Source: BPGX01 sp037447455
GTDB taxonomy: Bacteria; Bacteroidota; Bacteroidia; B-17B0; Aurantibacillaceae
Direction: 5' to 3'
Length of the DNA: 34,653 bases
Assembly: GCA_037447455.1 (NCBI GenBank)
Contig: JBBIGQ010000021.1
Span: forward strand, 1-34,653
Shown one piece after another: positions 25,411 to 33,323 of this stretch. The position numbers and the translations under genes are program-made. Each line of letters opens with the position of its first letter. Position 1 is the first letter of the stretch. Under the pieces are notes generated by a model. The model made no database searches and was not told where the DNA came from. It was given only the letters and a program-made list of their open reading frames with translations.

Positions 25411-26592
25411 TCATGCAGATTTAATGTATTTATCGCTAAAAGCTATCAAAGCCCCCCAAAATATCGTTCCTGCCTGTGTTTCCCAAACCGATTCTGTTGT
25501 AAAAAAACACAGCAATGCGATGACAACATACCATCCTAAATACACCTGTTGATAACGAAATAATTTAATAATCCAATTAATAAATAGATACAAAAAAACT
25601 GATAATCCCAATATCCCCGTTGCCAGCATAATCTGAAAAAACGTATTATGTGCATTAATATTTTTCTCTGATAATGCTTCAAGATGATGTGTGTTGTAAT
25701 ATTCATTTAAAGCACGATGCACATCTCCCGATCCCACACCTATCAGCCAGTTTTTTGAAATAACATCAATAGATGCCCGCCAAGCAAACAAACGAATAGA
25801 ATTACTTTCTATTCTTAATGAATCATGCTTGGCAAACTTTACAACCATTTCCTGCATAGATTTTATTCTATCAGAAATAAAAATTAAATAATTCGTCTTA
25901 TAAAACACATAATAAAATATTCCTACAAAAAATACAATTATTAAAATAGATTTCAACTTATACTCCTTCATTACATATACAAAGCAAAGCAATATAAATG
26001 CCAAAAATCCTGCTTTAGAACTTGATAAAAAAATATTAATAGAAAATAAAACCATTCCAACCCAACGAACCCAATTCTTCATTTTATTAAAAGAAAAAAG
26101 AAAATAACTTAAGTAAAAAATAAAATACATTGAAAAATAACTCGGATGAAGATGTCCTGTATAACTATTATACGAAACCAATCTACCCTCCATAAAATAA
26201 AGCATCAACATTCTGACAATTAATAAAATGCTCACCATATATCCACTTATCACAAAATAAAGCATCATCTCTTCAATATCCTTACGAGAATAATTTGAAA
26301 AACCAATTACAATCGGAAAAAACAATAAAGATAATTTTACTTGTATATCTAAATAATAATCCCCCGCCTCATTCGCCCAAAAAATACTGCATAAATTAAT
26401 CAAATAATATAATATCAAACTTTTACTCACTCCACTCATCTCAAACCGACTCGTCATCTTTTTAGAAACCAACATTACACCTGCATAAACAATAATAATC
26501 CACGACACTAACGTCGGTCCAACAATTAAAAATGGAATAATTAACGCCAATAACAAAAAATCCACTCGTATATTATGGAATAATTTTTTCAT
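25411..26592 (-). CDS. O-antigen ligase/polymerase-like membrane protein (Wzy_C type)
   Basis: 393 residues with about 10-12 membrane segments and a large periplasmic loop containing the Wzy_C-type features: RLFAWRASIDVISKNWLIGVGSGD and NAHNTFFQIMLATGILG. Proteins of this kind either join O-antigen to lipid A-core (WaaL) or polymerise repeat units (Wzy). The window has two such proteins, so the roles may be divided between them; sequence alone does not say which is which. Its start overlaps the GT2 gene by 20 bases. Confidence 0.83.
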   Translation of the reverse strand: MKKLFHNIRVDFLLLALIIPFLIVGPTLVSWIIIVYAGVMLVSKKMTSRFEMSGVSKSLILYYLINLCSIFWANEAGDYYLDIQVKLSLLFFPIVIGFSNYSRKDIEEMMLYFVISGYMVSILLIVRMLMLYFMEGRLVSYNSYTGHLHPSYFSMYFIFYLSYFLFSFNKMKNWVRWVGMVLFSINIFLSSSKAGFLAFILLCFVYVMKEYKLKSILIIVFFVGIFYYVFYKTNYLIFISDRIKSMQEMVVKFAKHDSLRIESNSIRLFAWRASIDVISKNWLIGVGSGDVHRALNEYYNTHHLEALSEKNINAHNTFFQIMLATGILGLSVFLYLFINWIIKLFRYQQVYLGWYVVIALLCFFTTESVWETQAGTIFWGALIAFSDKYIKSA

Positions 26593-27502
26593 CTTTTGTA
26601 AATAGCCAATAAAATATTTTTTTCATAGCAAGCCAATATCCTTTATACTTTAACGCATAAACAGAATTAAACCAAGACAAAATAAAAAATACTAACCAAC
26701 GAGTAATACTTTGAAAAATTAAAAATACATTCACTATTAGAAAATTAAATGAATTCAAATGTTTACGAAAATACTTAAACCGACTAAAAATTTGATTGGC
26801 AATCACTTTATCTCTTACAGCATTTGAACTCCCCCCCTGATAATGAAAAAAAGAAACTATATTTAATAACAAATTCCTTCCACCAGTTTTTTTATTTCTA
26901 AAACAAATGTCCACGTCTTCCATCCAAAACAAATGCTCATCAAAACCATTTAATTCCAAATACCTCTCTTTACTCATCATCAATACCGCACCTGACAAAA
27001 CATCACATTCTTCAACAGATAAACCTTTCTCTTTTTTTCTAAACAACTTCAAATTACTTAAAAACATTGCTTCTAAAACAACATCCTTCACACCCGGAAA
27101 CACCCAACAAGACTCTTGCCATACGCCCTTTTCATCCGTTAACCTTGGTGCTAAAATCACCTTCTTTTTATCTGACAAATTTTGAAAATACAAACACATC
27201 TCTTCAATTCCTCCTTCCGTTACAAGCACATCAGGATTTAATATCAAGATATTTTTATGTTTACTTAACTTTACGCCATAATTATTACCCCCTGAATATC
27301 CCAAATTTTCCGTCAGTTGCTCTAGAACTACTTTCTCTCTATATGGCGATTCTCTTAAAAAAGAAACGCTGTTATCCTTACTATTATTATCTACAACAAT
27401 TATCTCCAAAGACAAATCATTTCCCATTAATATAGAATCTATACATCGTTTTAACCACAAACCACTATTATAATTGACTATCACAACAGAAAGATCTAAC
27501 AT
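26573..27502 (-). CDS. Glycosyltransferase family 2, rhamnosyltransferase-like
   Basis: 309 residues. GT-A fold with LSVVIVNYNSGLWLKRCIDS, EIIVVDNNSKDNS, NLGYSGGNNYGV, LILNPDVLV (nucleotide-sugar/metal site) and FWMEDVDICFRNKKTG. This layout is typical of inverting dTDP-rhamnosyl or similar transferases. A hydrophobic C-terminal part (about 250-285) suggests membrane association. Overlaps the upstream Wzy-like gene by 7 bp and the following gene by 20 bp, so it is in the middle of a tightly packed operon. Sugar specificity cannot be determined. Confidence 0.87.
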   Translation of the reverse strand: MLDLSVVIVNYNSGLWLKRCIDSILMGNDLSLEIIVVDNNSKDNSVSFLRESPYREKVVLEQLTENLGYSGGNNYGVKLSKHKNILILNPDVLVTEGGIEEMCLYFQNLSDKKKVILAPRLTDEKGVWQESCWVFPGVKDVVLEAMFLSNLKLFRKKEKGLSVEECDVLSGAVLMMSKERYLELNGFDEHLFWMEDVDICFRNKKTGGRNLLLNIVSFFHYQGGSSNAVRDKVIANQIFSRFKYFRKHLNSFNFLIVNVFLIFQSITRWLVFFILSWFNSVYALKYKGYWLAMKKIFYWLFTKDEKIIP

Positions 27503-28722
27503 ACATCCTTTTCATTTTTTGAAACAATCAAATACACCAATGCATTCAACGGAAAAAAATCCAACAAATTATTGAATACACTCGAAATCATTACAAATAA
27601 CAAAACACTTAATTCAAAAATATACACGTCTTCCCCAAAAATATCTTTATTAATACTTCGATAGAAAAAGAAAACCAACAAAACAAAATTAATCAATCCA
27701 AGCTCATTCAATTCCTTAAAATACCATCCATCCGTTGAATGTACGGATGCTTTTATATTCTGAGAATCTTTTGAAAAATACTTAATAGCACCCGCTCCCG
27801 CATGACCCATTCCATGCCCTAAAATCGGACTTTCAAGAAACTCTTTCAAAGCCCCTTTCCACAACTTAACCCTCGAAACCCGTTCATTCATAGATAACGT
27901 CTCCTTGGTAGAATCTCCCAGCCAATAAAGTGCCTTAAATGAACCATTCATTACTATCACAAATATCACTATAAACATAACTATTATTCGAATTACTTTC
28001 CAATACTCCTTCGTCCTGAGCATCAAAAAAAATGATACTGCTATAATACCCAAAATCCCCGTACGTGTTACGCTAAAACTTAATCCTGTCATTAATAAAA
28101 CCAAGAACAACCAGTACTTCCATTTATCTTCTCCTCTTAATATCTTCACGATATAATAAATCACAGAAAAACTTAACATCATTGAAAAAGGAACAGGGGT
28201 AAATAAAAAACCACCCATTCTTGGAATAAAATATTCTCCAAAGGCGTGCCCGGATTCCTGAACAAACCTGCGTTCCACATCCAGACAAAAAAAATGAAAT
28301 AAAATACTAAAAAACGTATACACCACCACATAAGCATTCCAGACTTTCAAAATATATTTTTTCTGCACAGACATCACAAAAAAAATCAACATCGGAAAAT
28401 AGGTCATCTTAAACCCATAAAAAACAGACATCCATTCATCAAAACTTGTATACAATGCGGTTACAGAACTGGTTAAAATAATGTATAAATAAATTATTAA
28501 TTCTAATCTTCTCCTATTAAAACACTCTTGCAAACTCCTTAAATTCATTATCAAAAAAAATCCAAAAAGCAATTCAGGTAAATTTGAGAAAACATACTCA
28601 AAAATATTTTTGGATGGACCCATCCCCACCACCAACCATCTCACCAAAGGTCCTACAGAAAACATCATTAAACTCAACAAAAATACCTGCTCTCTTCTCT
28701 TTTCCAATAAAAGCCATTTCAT
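27496..28722 (-). CDS. O-antigen polymerase/ligase-like membrane protein (Wzy_C type)
   Basis: 408 residues from the ATG at 28722; the frame extends to a TTG at 28734 that is less likely. About 10-12 membrane segments. The periplasmic loop reads RVKLWKGALKEFLESPILG, then HGMGHAGAGAI and HSTDGWYFKELNELGLINF, resembling the Wzy_C domain. First gene of the minus-strand polysaccharide operon, hence the better candidate for the polymerase Wzy, with the 25411-26592 protein as a possible ligase. Transcribed from the divergent promoter region at 28722-28739, where the -7 element would leave almost no leader. Confidence 0.82.
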   Translation of the reverse strand: MKWLLLEKRREQVFLLSLMMFSVGPLVRWLVVGMGPSKNIFEYVFSNLPELLFGFFLIMNLRSLQECFNRRRLELIIYLYIILTSSVTALYTSFDEWMSVFYGFKMTYFPMLIFFVMSVQKKYILKVWNAYVVVYTFFSILFHFFCLDVERRFVQESGHAFGEYFIPRMGGFLFTPVPFSMMLSFSVIYYIVKILRGEDKWKYWLFLVLLMTGLSFSVTRTGILGIIAVSFFLMLRTKEYWKVIRIIVMFIVIFVIVMNGSFKALYWLGDSTKETLSMNERVSRVKLWKGALKEFLESPILGHGMGHAGAGAIKYFSKDSQNIKASVHSTDGWYFKELNELGLINFVLLVFFFYRSINKDIFGEDVYIFELSVLLFVMISSVFNNLLDFFPLNALVYLIVSKNEKDVC

Positions 28723-28739
28723 ACCTTTGCGCAAAAGTA
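28722..28739. promoter_or_regulatory. Back-to-back divergent -7 elements in a near-palindrome
   Basis: The 18-bp sequence TACCTTTGCGCAAAAGTA reads as TACCTTTG on plus (28722-28729) and TACTTTTG on minus (28739-28732), both fitting TAnnTTTG. The two halves are complementary except for one pair, centred on GCGC. Plus transcripts would start near 28736, about 22 nt before the GT4 ATG at 28758. Minus transcripts would start close to the ATG at 28722 and be nearly leaderless. Neither side has an obvious -33 TTTG, so this is suggestive only. Confidence 0.45.
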
Positions 28740-28757
28740 ATAATATATTTAACTAAA

Positions 28758-29858
28758 ATGAAAATACTTCTCCTTGCCGATATCAACTCCCCTCACACTC
28801 AAAAATGGGCTATTGGCCTTGCCAATGCAAATTTACAAATCGGCTTATTTAGCTTACATCCCCCCAACAATAACTGGTGGCAAAAACATCCCAACCTTCA
28901 CTTCCTCTTTGCTCCACCAATTTCATCCAACCCAACTATACTCAAAAAAATCCAATACCTTTCGTTCTTAAGACCACTCAAACAAACCATCCAACACTTT
29001 CAACCCCATATCCTTCATGCCCATTATGCCACAAGCTACGGCTTACTTGGTGCACTTTCCAATTTCCATCCTTTTATCCTCTCCATCTGGGGAAGTGATA
29101 TTTACGACTTCCCAAAACGCTTCTTTCTCAACCATCACATCTTATCCTATAACCTAAAAAAAGCAGATGCCATCTGCTCTACAAGCCATTCTATGGCAAA
29201 CAAAGCAAAACAATACACTAACAAACACATTCACGTTATCCCTTTCGGTGTCGATATCAATTTCTTTTCTCCTCATTACAAAAGGAAAATATTTTCTGAA
29301 AACGAAATTATCATTGGTACTATCAAATCTCTCTCCCCCCAATATGGCATTGATACATTATTATACACCTTCCAACAAATACTTTATCAACAAAACAATA
29401 ATTACAATTTCAAACTCCTCATTGTCGGCGATGGCAGTGAAAAAGAAAAATACATGCAACTATCCAAGAAATTAAAGATTAATGATAAAACTATTTTTTA
29501 TGGAAAAATTGACAATAACTTAGTACCACAATTATTAGCAGAAATAGATATTTTTGTCGCCTTGTCTAACGAAGAAAGTTTTGGTGTTGCCGTTATAGAA
29601 GCCATGGGCTGTGGGAAACCTGTCGTAGTCAGCGATGCCCCCGGACTCAAAGAAATAGTACTCAATAATACCACCGGATTCATCGTACCTAAAAAGAATC
29701 CGACAGCAGCATCCAAGGCTATACTTAAAATTATTCAATCGCCTTCATTCTTTCAAACCATGAAAGAAAACGCCAGAAAACACGTAACTCAACACTACAA
29801 TTTCCAAAACAATTTACAACAACTTATACAACTTTATCAACAATTCTACACAAAATAA
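28758..29858 (+). CDS. Glycosyltransferase family 4 (group 1)
   Basis: 366 residues from the ATG at 28758 (MKILLLADINSPHTQKW). The open frame extends upstream, but that part is antisense to the Wzy-like gene. GT-B enzyme: LHAHYATSYGLLGALS and LSIWGSDIYDFPKR in the N-terminal half; VIPFGVD, LLIVGDGSEKEK, and E-x7-E in NEESFGVAVIEAMGCGKPVV in the C-terminal half. Expected to add a sugar to the surface polysaccharide. It is alone on its strand and stops exactly one base before the nuoD stop codon, so the two genes touch tail to tail without a spacer or visible terminator. Confidence 0.88.
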   Translation: MKILLLADINSPHTQKWAIGLANANLQIGLFSLHPPNNNWWQKHPNLHFLFAPPISSNPTILKKIQYLSFLRPLKQTIQHFQPHILHAHYATSYGLLGALSNFHPFILSIWGSDIYDFPKRFFLNHHILSYNLKKADAICSTSHSMANKAKQYTNKHIHVIPFGVDINFFSPHYKRKIFSENEIIIGTIKSLSPQYGIDTLLYTFQQILYQQNNNYNFKLLIVGDGSEKEKYMQLSKKLKINDKTIFYGKIDNNLVPQLLAEIDIFVALSNEESFGVAVIEAMGCGKPVVVSDAPGLKEIVLNNTTGFIVPKKNPTAASKAILKIIQSPSFFQTMKENARKHVTQHYNFQNNLQQLIQLYQQFYTK

Positions 29859-31121
29859 TCACGCATCTAATTCCCCGGCTATCACATTCATGCTACTCAT
29901 CGTAACTATCGCGTCCGACAACAAACTCCCCTTAATCATCTCCGGATACGCCTGATAATAAATAAAACACGGTCGTCTGAAATGCAACCGATATGGACTT
30001 CTGCCACCATCACTCACCACATAAAATCCCAACTCTCCATTCGCCCCTTCTACACAATGATACATTTCACCTTCCGGTATATCCACTTCACCCATTATCA
30101 CCTTAAACTGATAGATCAAACTCTCCATATCATTATATGTTTGTTCCTTGGGTGGTAAATAAAAATTCGGTATATCCGCATGAAAACTTGTTTTATCCTC
30201 CAACGCATCAATCTTCTTCAATGCTTGTTCAATGATTCTCAAGCTTTGCCATACCTCTTCCTGCCTTACCATAAAGCGATCGTAGGTATCTCCATTCGTC
30301 CCCACAGGAATGTCAAACTCAAACTCTTCATACGAACAATACGGCTGCGCCACCCGCACATCATAGTCCACGCCCGTCGCCCGCAAATTCGGCCCCGTAA
30401 AACCATAATTCAACGCCATTTCTGAACTAAGCGGACCACAATTAATCGTCCGATCCATAAATATCTTGTTCCGCTCTAACAAATCACCAAACTCCTTAAA
30501 TGCCTTTGGAAACTCTTTCACAAAACTTCTCACCATCTCCCACGTCTTCGGACTCCAATCCCGCTCAAATCCTCCTATCCTTCCAATATTCGTAGTTAAT
30601 CGTGCGCCACAAATACTCTCGTAAATATCATAAATCTTTTCCCGCCATTGAAACACGTACAAAAATCCCGTCATCGCACCAGTATCCACACCTATCACCG
30701 AGTTACAAACCAGATGATCTGCTATCCTCGCCAGTTCCATAATAATCACCCGCATGTATTGCACGCGCTTTGGTATCTCTAAATTCAGCAACTTCTCGAC
30801 CGCCATATCCCACCCCATATTATTGATAGGTGATGAACAATAATTCAATCGGTCTGTCAACACTCTTATCTGATAATACGCCAACTTCTCCGCCAACTTT
30901 TCAAACGCTCGGTGAATATACCCTATCGTCGGTTCACTCTTCACAATAAATTCTCCATCCATTGTCAACACATTCTGAAAAATCCCATGCGTCGCAGGAT
31001 GTGTAGGACCTAAATTTAAAGTAGAACAAACCTTCTCATCTCTCAAGAGCTCATGTTGCAAAATTTCCTTTTGAGTCAAATTTTTTGGCGTTTTTTTCTC
31101 TTTAGTTTTCATGGTAGGCAT
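29859..31121 (-). CDS. nuoD: NADH-quinone oxidoreductase subunit D
   Basis: 420 residues from the ATG at 31121; ATG at 31112 is an alternative, and a TTG at 31175 is the only longer start. The 49-kDa subunit of complex I, in the peripheral arm next to the quinone site. Recognised by LNLGPTHPATHGIFQNVLTM, IGYIHRAFEKLAE, RLNYCSSPINNMGWDMAVEKL, ELARIADHLVCN and the C-terminal VIAGELDA. It follows nuoC only after a two-gene MNT-HEPN cassette and a gap of about 110 bp. That gap has a weak promoter candidate (TTG, 20 bp, TGTATTTG). No nuoE follows: the next gene is an unrelated convergent glycosyltransferase. Confidence 0.95.
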   Translation of the reverse strand: MPTMKTKEKKTPKNLTQKEILQHELLRDEKVCSTLNLGPTHPATHGIFQNVLTMDGEFIVKSEPTIGYIHRAFEKLAEKLAYYQIRVLTDRLNYCSSPINNMGWDMAVEKLLNLEIPKRVQYMRVIIMELARIADHLVCNSVIGVDTGAMTGFLYVFQWREKIYDIYESICGARLTTNIGRIGGFERDWSPKTWEMVRSFVKEFPKAFKEFGDLLERNKIFMDRTINCGPLSSEMALNYGFTGPNLRATGVDYDVRVAQPYCSYEEFEFDIPVGTNGDTYDRFMVRQEEVWQSLRIIEQALKKIDALEDKTSFHADIPNFYLPPKEQTYNDMESLIYQFKVIMGEVDIPEGEMYHCVEGANGELGFYVVSDGGRSPYRLHFRRPCFIYYQAYPEMIKGSLLSDAIVTMSSMNVIAGELDA

Positions 31122-31230
31122 TTTATTTAGTGTATATTTTATTAATAAACCACAAATACATACAAAATTTCGCAATTATTCAAGCAGGTATGGTTTAATT
31201 TCCTGTTTAATTTATCTAAAATCATTTTCC

Positions 31231-31620
31231 TCATCCCTTTATTTTCAATCGTTCAAAAAAATTTTTCATCAAAGCATAATAATCTTTAATTCTCTTATAC
31301 ACTTCCTCCGAAACATCAGACGAATACAAATGCGATGTTACATTTCTATAATCCACCATCTGTAAAAATACCGATGCGTCTTCTTCGTTCATTAACCCCG
31401 CTTCTAACCCCTTCCGAATACACGATTTGAGCGAAAAACAATCAATCCCCTCTCTCTCCTGCAAAATACTTTTCAGTAACTTCCAAAATAATTCATAATT
31501 ATACTCAAACCTCTGTATCGTCGCATCTTTTACAATCTCACTATACGGTGCTTTCACCACTTCTTCCCAAGTGCACAACGTCTGACCAAACTGTTCAATA
31601 TAAAAATTCACTTGTTTCAT
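31231..31620 (-). CDS. HEPN-domain protein (HI0074-type), probable toxin of an MNT-HEPN pair
   Basis: 129 residues from the ATG at 31620. An all-helical HEPN protein of the nucleotidyltransferase substrate-binding family: RFEYNYELFWKLLKSIL, CIRKGLEAGLMNEEDASVFLQMVDYRNVTSHLY. The HEPN RNase motif R-x4-H is intact as Arg92-NVTS-His97. In studied MNT-HEPN (MntA-HepT) modules the HEPN protein is a ribonuclease toxin and the partner nucleotidyltransferase modifies it with AMP at a nearby tyrosine; Tyr91 and Tyr99 are candidates here. The start overlaps the MNT stop by 4 bases (ATGA). Lies between nuoC and nuoD. Toxicity is inferred. Confidence 0.85.
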   Translation of the reverse strand: MKQVNFYIEQFGQTLCTWEEVVKAPYSEIVKDATIQRFEYNYELFWKLLKSILQEREGIDCFSLKSCIRKGLEAGLMNEEDASVFLQMVDYRNVTSHLYSSDVSEEVYKRIKDYYALMKNFFERLKIKG

Positions 31621-31931
31621 ACCCGTTCCCAAATAATTTTACCATCTTTCTCAATTTGTAGCTTGAACAACTCCGGCAAATCTTCCCACAGCGATACGTC
31701 CACCGTATAAATGATATTTGAATTCTCCACACTATTAGTAAACAAGGCCTTTTCGTACCTCCTCACATTTTGCAACACAATGTCAATGTCCGAGTTTCTC
31801 CTAAAACTACCATTCGCCCGAGATACAAACAAAATAACTCTTGCACCCCCTTGCTTAAAAATACGTTCACTTATCTCTTTGATTTGCTCAAGCACCTGTT
31901 CAAAATATATCGTCGTGTCCGTTCCCATCAT
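31617..31931 (-). CDS. MNT-domain nucleotidyltransferase, probable antitoxin of an MNT-HEPN pair
   Basis: 104 residues; a second ATG follows directly (MMGTD). Minimal nucleotidyltransferase fold of the DNA polymerase beta superfamily. The catalytic acids are present: Asp48 and Asp50 (NSDIDIVLQ) and the third Asp78 (YTVDVSLWE). The preceding nucleotide-binding motif, usually FGSRARG, reads FVSRANG: Gly is replaced by Val36 (codon GTA at 31824-31826, one base from GGA). Activity may be reduced or lost. The start ATGATG overlaps the nuoC stop TGA, so translation is probably coupled to nuoC; its stop overlaps the HEPN start. Known partners AMPylate the HEPN toxin, which is the inferred role. Confidence 0.85.
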   Translation of the reverse strand: MMGTDTTIYFEQVLEQIKEISERIFKQGGARVILFVSRANGSFRRNSDIDIVLQNVRRYEKALFTNSVENSNIIYTVDVSLWEDLPELFKLQIEKDGKIIWERV

Positions 31932-32461
31932 CTGCCGAACATTGTATTATCCTTATCCTCCCGCGTTTGGTCTTCCACCGGAAATTCCTTCCTCAATGGA
32001 AAAATATCCATCTCATCCGGATTCAAAATCCTCCTTAAATCCGGATGCCCTTTAAATATAATACCAAAAAAATCATACGTTTCTCGTTCCATCCAATTCG
32101 CCGTTTTCCATAAATCTGTAACAGTAGGCACTTCCGGCTTGTCAATACCGAAAAACGTCTTCACTCGCACTCTTTGATTCGTTATCATATTATGCAAATG
32201 GTAAATCACCCCCAAATGTTGTTCGTCCGTCGTCTGAATACCTGTCAAATCCGTTAGAAAAAAGAAATTCCAACGCTCACTCTCCTTCAAATACTTCAAC
32301 ACGTCTTTAATCACACTATGCTTTACTGTTATCGTCTGGAAATTATACGGCAACTCCGCCGATATAATACCGTCCGCAAAATGCTGCAACAAATCAGCCT
32401 TCAAATTCTCCAAAAACTCCCGTTGTTTCTCATCCACTGCAATGTGTACTTTTCGTCTCAT
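31928..32461 (-). CDS. nuoC: NADH-quinone oxidoreductase subunit C
   Basis: 177 residues, the 30-kDa subunit of complex I, standing alone and not fused to NuoD. Diagnostic: WNFFFLTDLTGIQ, VIYHLHNMITNQRVRVKTFF and the signature ERETYDFFGIIFKGHPDLRRIL (split here by residue run about 127-148). It interacts with NuoD and NuoB in the peripheral arm. ATG at 32459-32461. Its stop codon is shared with the start of the MNT gene, an unusual neighbour for this subunit. Separated from nuoB by 109 bp that include a GC-rich element. Confidence 0.95.
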   Translation of the reverse strand: MRRKVHIAVDEKQREFLENLKADLLQHFADGIISAELPYNFQTITVKHSVIKDVLKYLKESERWNFFFLTDLTGIQTTDEQHLGVIYHLHNMITNQRVRVKTFFGIDKPEVPTVTDLWKTANWMERETYDFFGIIFKGHPDLRRILNPDEMDIFPLRKEFPVEDQTREDKDNTMFGR

Positions 32462-32515
32462 AAATTAATTTTTATTTTTGTTTTTAAGTTACCTGTCCTT
32501 TCAATTTTTTTAGTA

Positions 32516-32563
32516 GGGCGTGCCGCCGCCTCGCTTCGGCAATCCCCTCCGCATCCCTCACGC
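32516..32563. repeat. GC-rich REP-like palindromic element between nuoB and nuoC
   Basis: A 48-bp block with 36 G or C (75 percent) inside strongly AT-rich surroundings. Its ends pair (GCGTG at 32518-32522 with CACGC at 32559-32563) and an inner GCCG/CGGC pair is possible around 32526-32540. T-runs flank it on both sides. It looks like an intergenic mobile or REP-type repeat; a role as a hairpin that moderates read-through from nuoB to nuoC is possible. Only one copy is in the window. Confidence 0.5.
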
Positions 32564-32570
32564 AATTTTT

Positions 32571-33143
32571 TTATTCAATGTCTATTCCGTAACTCTCCAA
32601 CATCTTTTTGTATTGCACACTATCTCGCCGTCTCAAGGATTCATTTTCCGCCAACTCCTGAATTTTCAAAATCCCCTCAATAATCTGTTCCGGACGTGGC
32701 GGACAGCCCGGCACATACACATCCACCGGAATAATCCGATCTATTCCCTGCAATACACTGTATGTGTCAAAAATTCCTCCGCTGCTTGCACAGGCACCCA
32801 CACTCAGCACCCACTTTGGCTCTGCCATTTGCTCATACACCTGCCTCAACGTCGGACCCATCTTCTTTGCTATCGTTCCCATTACCATCAGCAAATCCGC
32901 TTGTCTCGGCGAAAACGACAATCGCTCCGATCCAAATCTCGCCAAATCATAAGTAGAAGCCATTGTCGCCATAAACTCAATCCCACAGCACGATGTCGCA
33001 AACGGCAATGGCCATAACGAATTCTTTCTCGCCAGTCCTACTACTTTTTCCAAACTTGTCGCAAAAAAACCCGGTCCTTCCAATCCTTCCGGTGCCTTTA
33101 CCAATTCAATTTTACTCGGCTTTTTTATCGGATAATGCCCCAT
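32571..33143 (-). CDS. nuoB: NADH-quinone oxidoreductase subunit B
   Basis: 190 residues. Complex I subunit carrying the N2 [4Fe-4S] cluster next to quinone. All four ligands are visible: Cys52-Cys53 (FATSCCGIEF), Cys118 (SVGACASSGG) and Cys147 (YVPGCPPRP). Other family marks: YDLARFGSERLSFSPRQADLL and MGTIAKKMGPTLRQVYEQM. ATG at 33141-33143. It is separated from nuoA by a DUF5618-like gene and about 600 bp of decayed or non-coding sequence, so it may depend on its own promoter (candidate at 33224-33231). Confidence 0.95.
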   Translation of the reverse strand: MGHYPIKKPSKIELVKAPEGLEGPGFFATSLEKVVGLARKNSLWPLPFATSCCGIEFMATMASTYDLARFGSERLSFSPRQADLLMVMGTIAKKMGPTLRQVYEQMAEPKWVLSVGACASSGGIFDTYSVLQGIDRIIPVDVYVPGCPPRPEQIIEGILKIQELAENESLRRRDSVQYKKMLESYGIDIE

Positions 33144-33223
33144 ACTCTCTTATTTTTTGCCCTAAAAATACGGAAAAAAACACAATCTTCCATTTTTTTC
33201 ACTCCCAAATTTCTTAATAATTT

Positions 33224-33231
33224 CAAATATA
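33224..33231 (-). promoter_or_regulatory. Candidate -7 element ahead of nuoB
   Basis: TATATTTG on the minus strand matches TAnnTTTG exactly, about 80 bp before the nuoB ATG, giving a leader of roughly 74 nt. There is no good -33 element at normal distance. Context makes it worth noting: the nuoA transcript would otherwise have to cross the hairpins at 33589-33653. Confidence 0.35.
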
Positions 33232-33323
33232 CTGTAAAACAAAAAGGAAGTAATTTAAAACATATAAGAAATAAATGACCTTACAAGCAAGATTTTGTTC
33301 TGAATGTTTGCTTAATTATTTTA

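Noticed and set aside
28584..28757. Upstream extension of the GT4 reading frame
   Set aside because: It is antisense to the Wzy-like gene and adds no recognisable sequence; the fold starts at MKILLLADI.
31711..32177. Overlapping plus-strand frames opposite MNT and nuoC
   Set aside because: The minus-strand genes have clear family motifs; the plus frames look like random translation.
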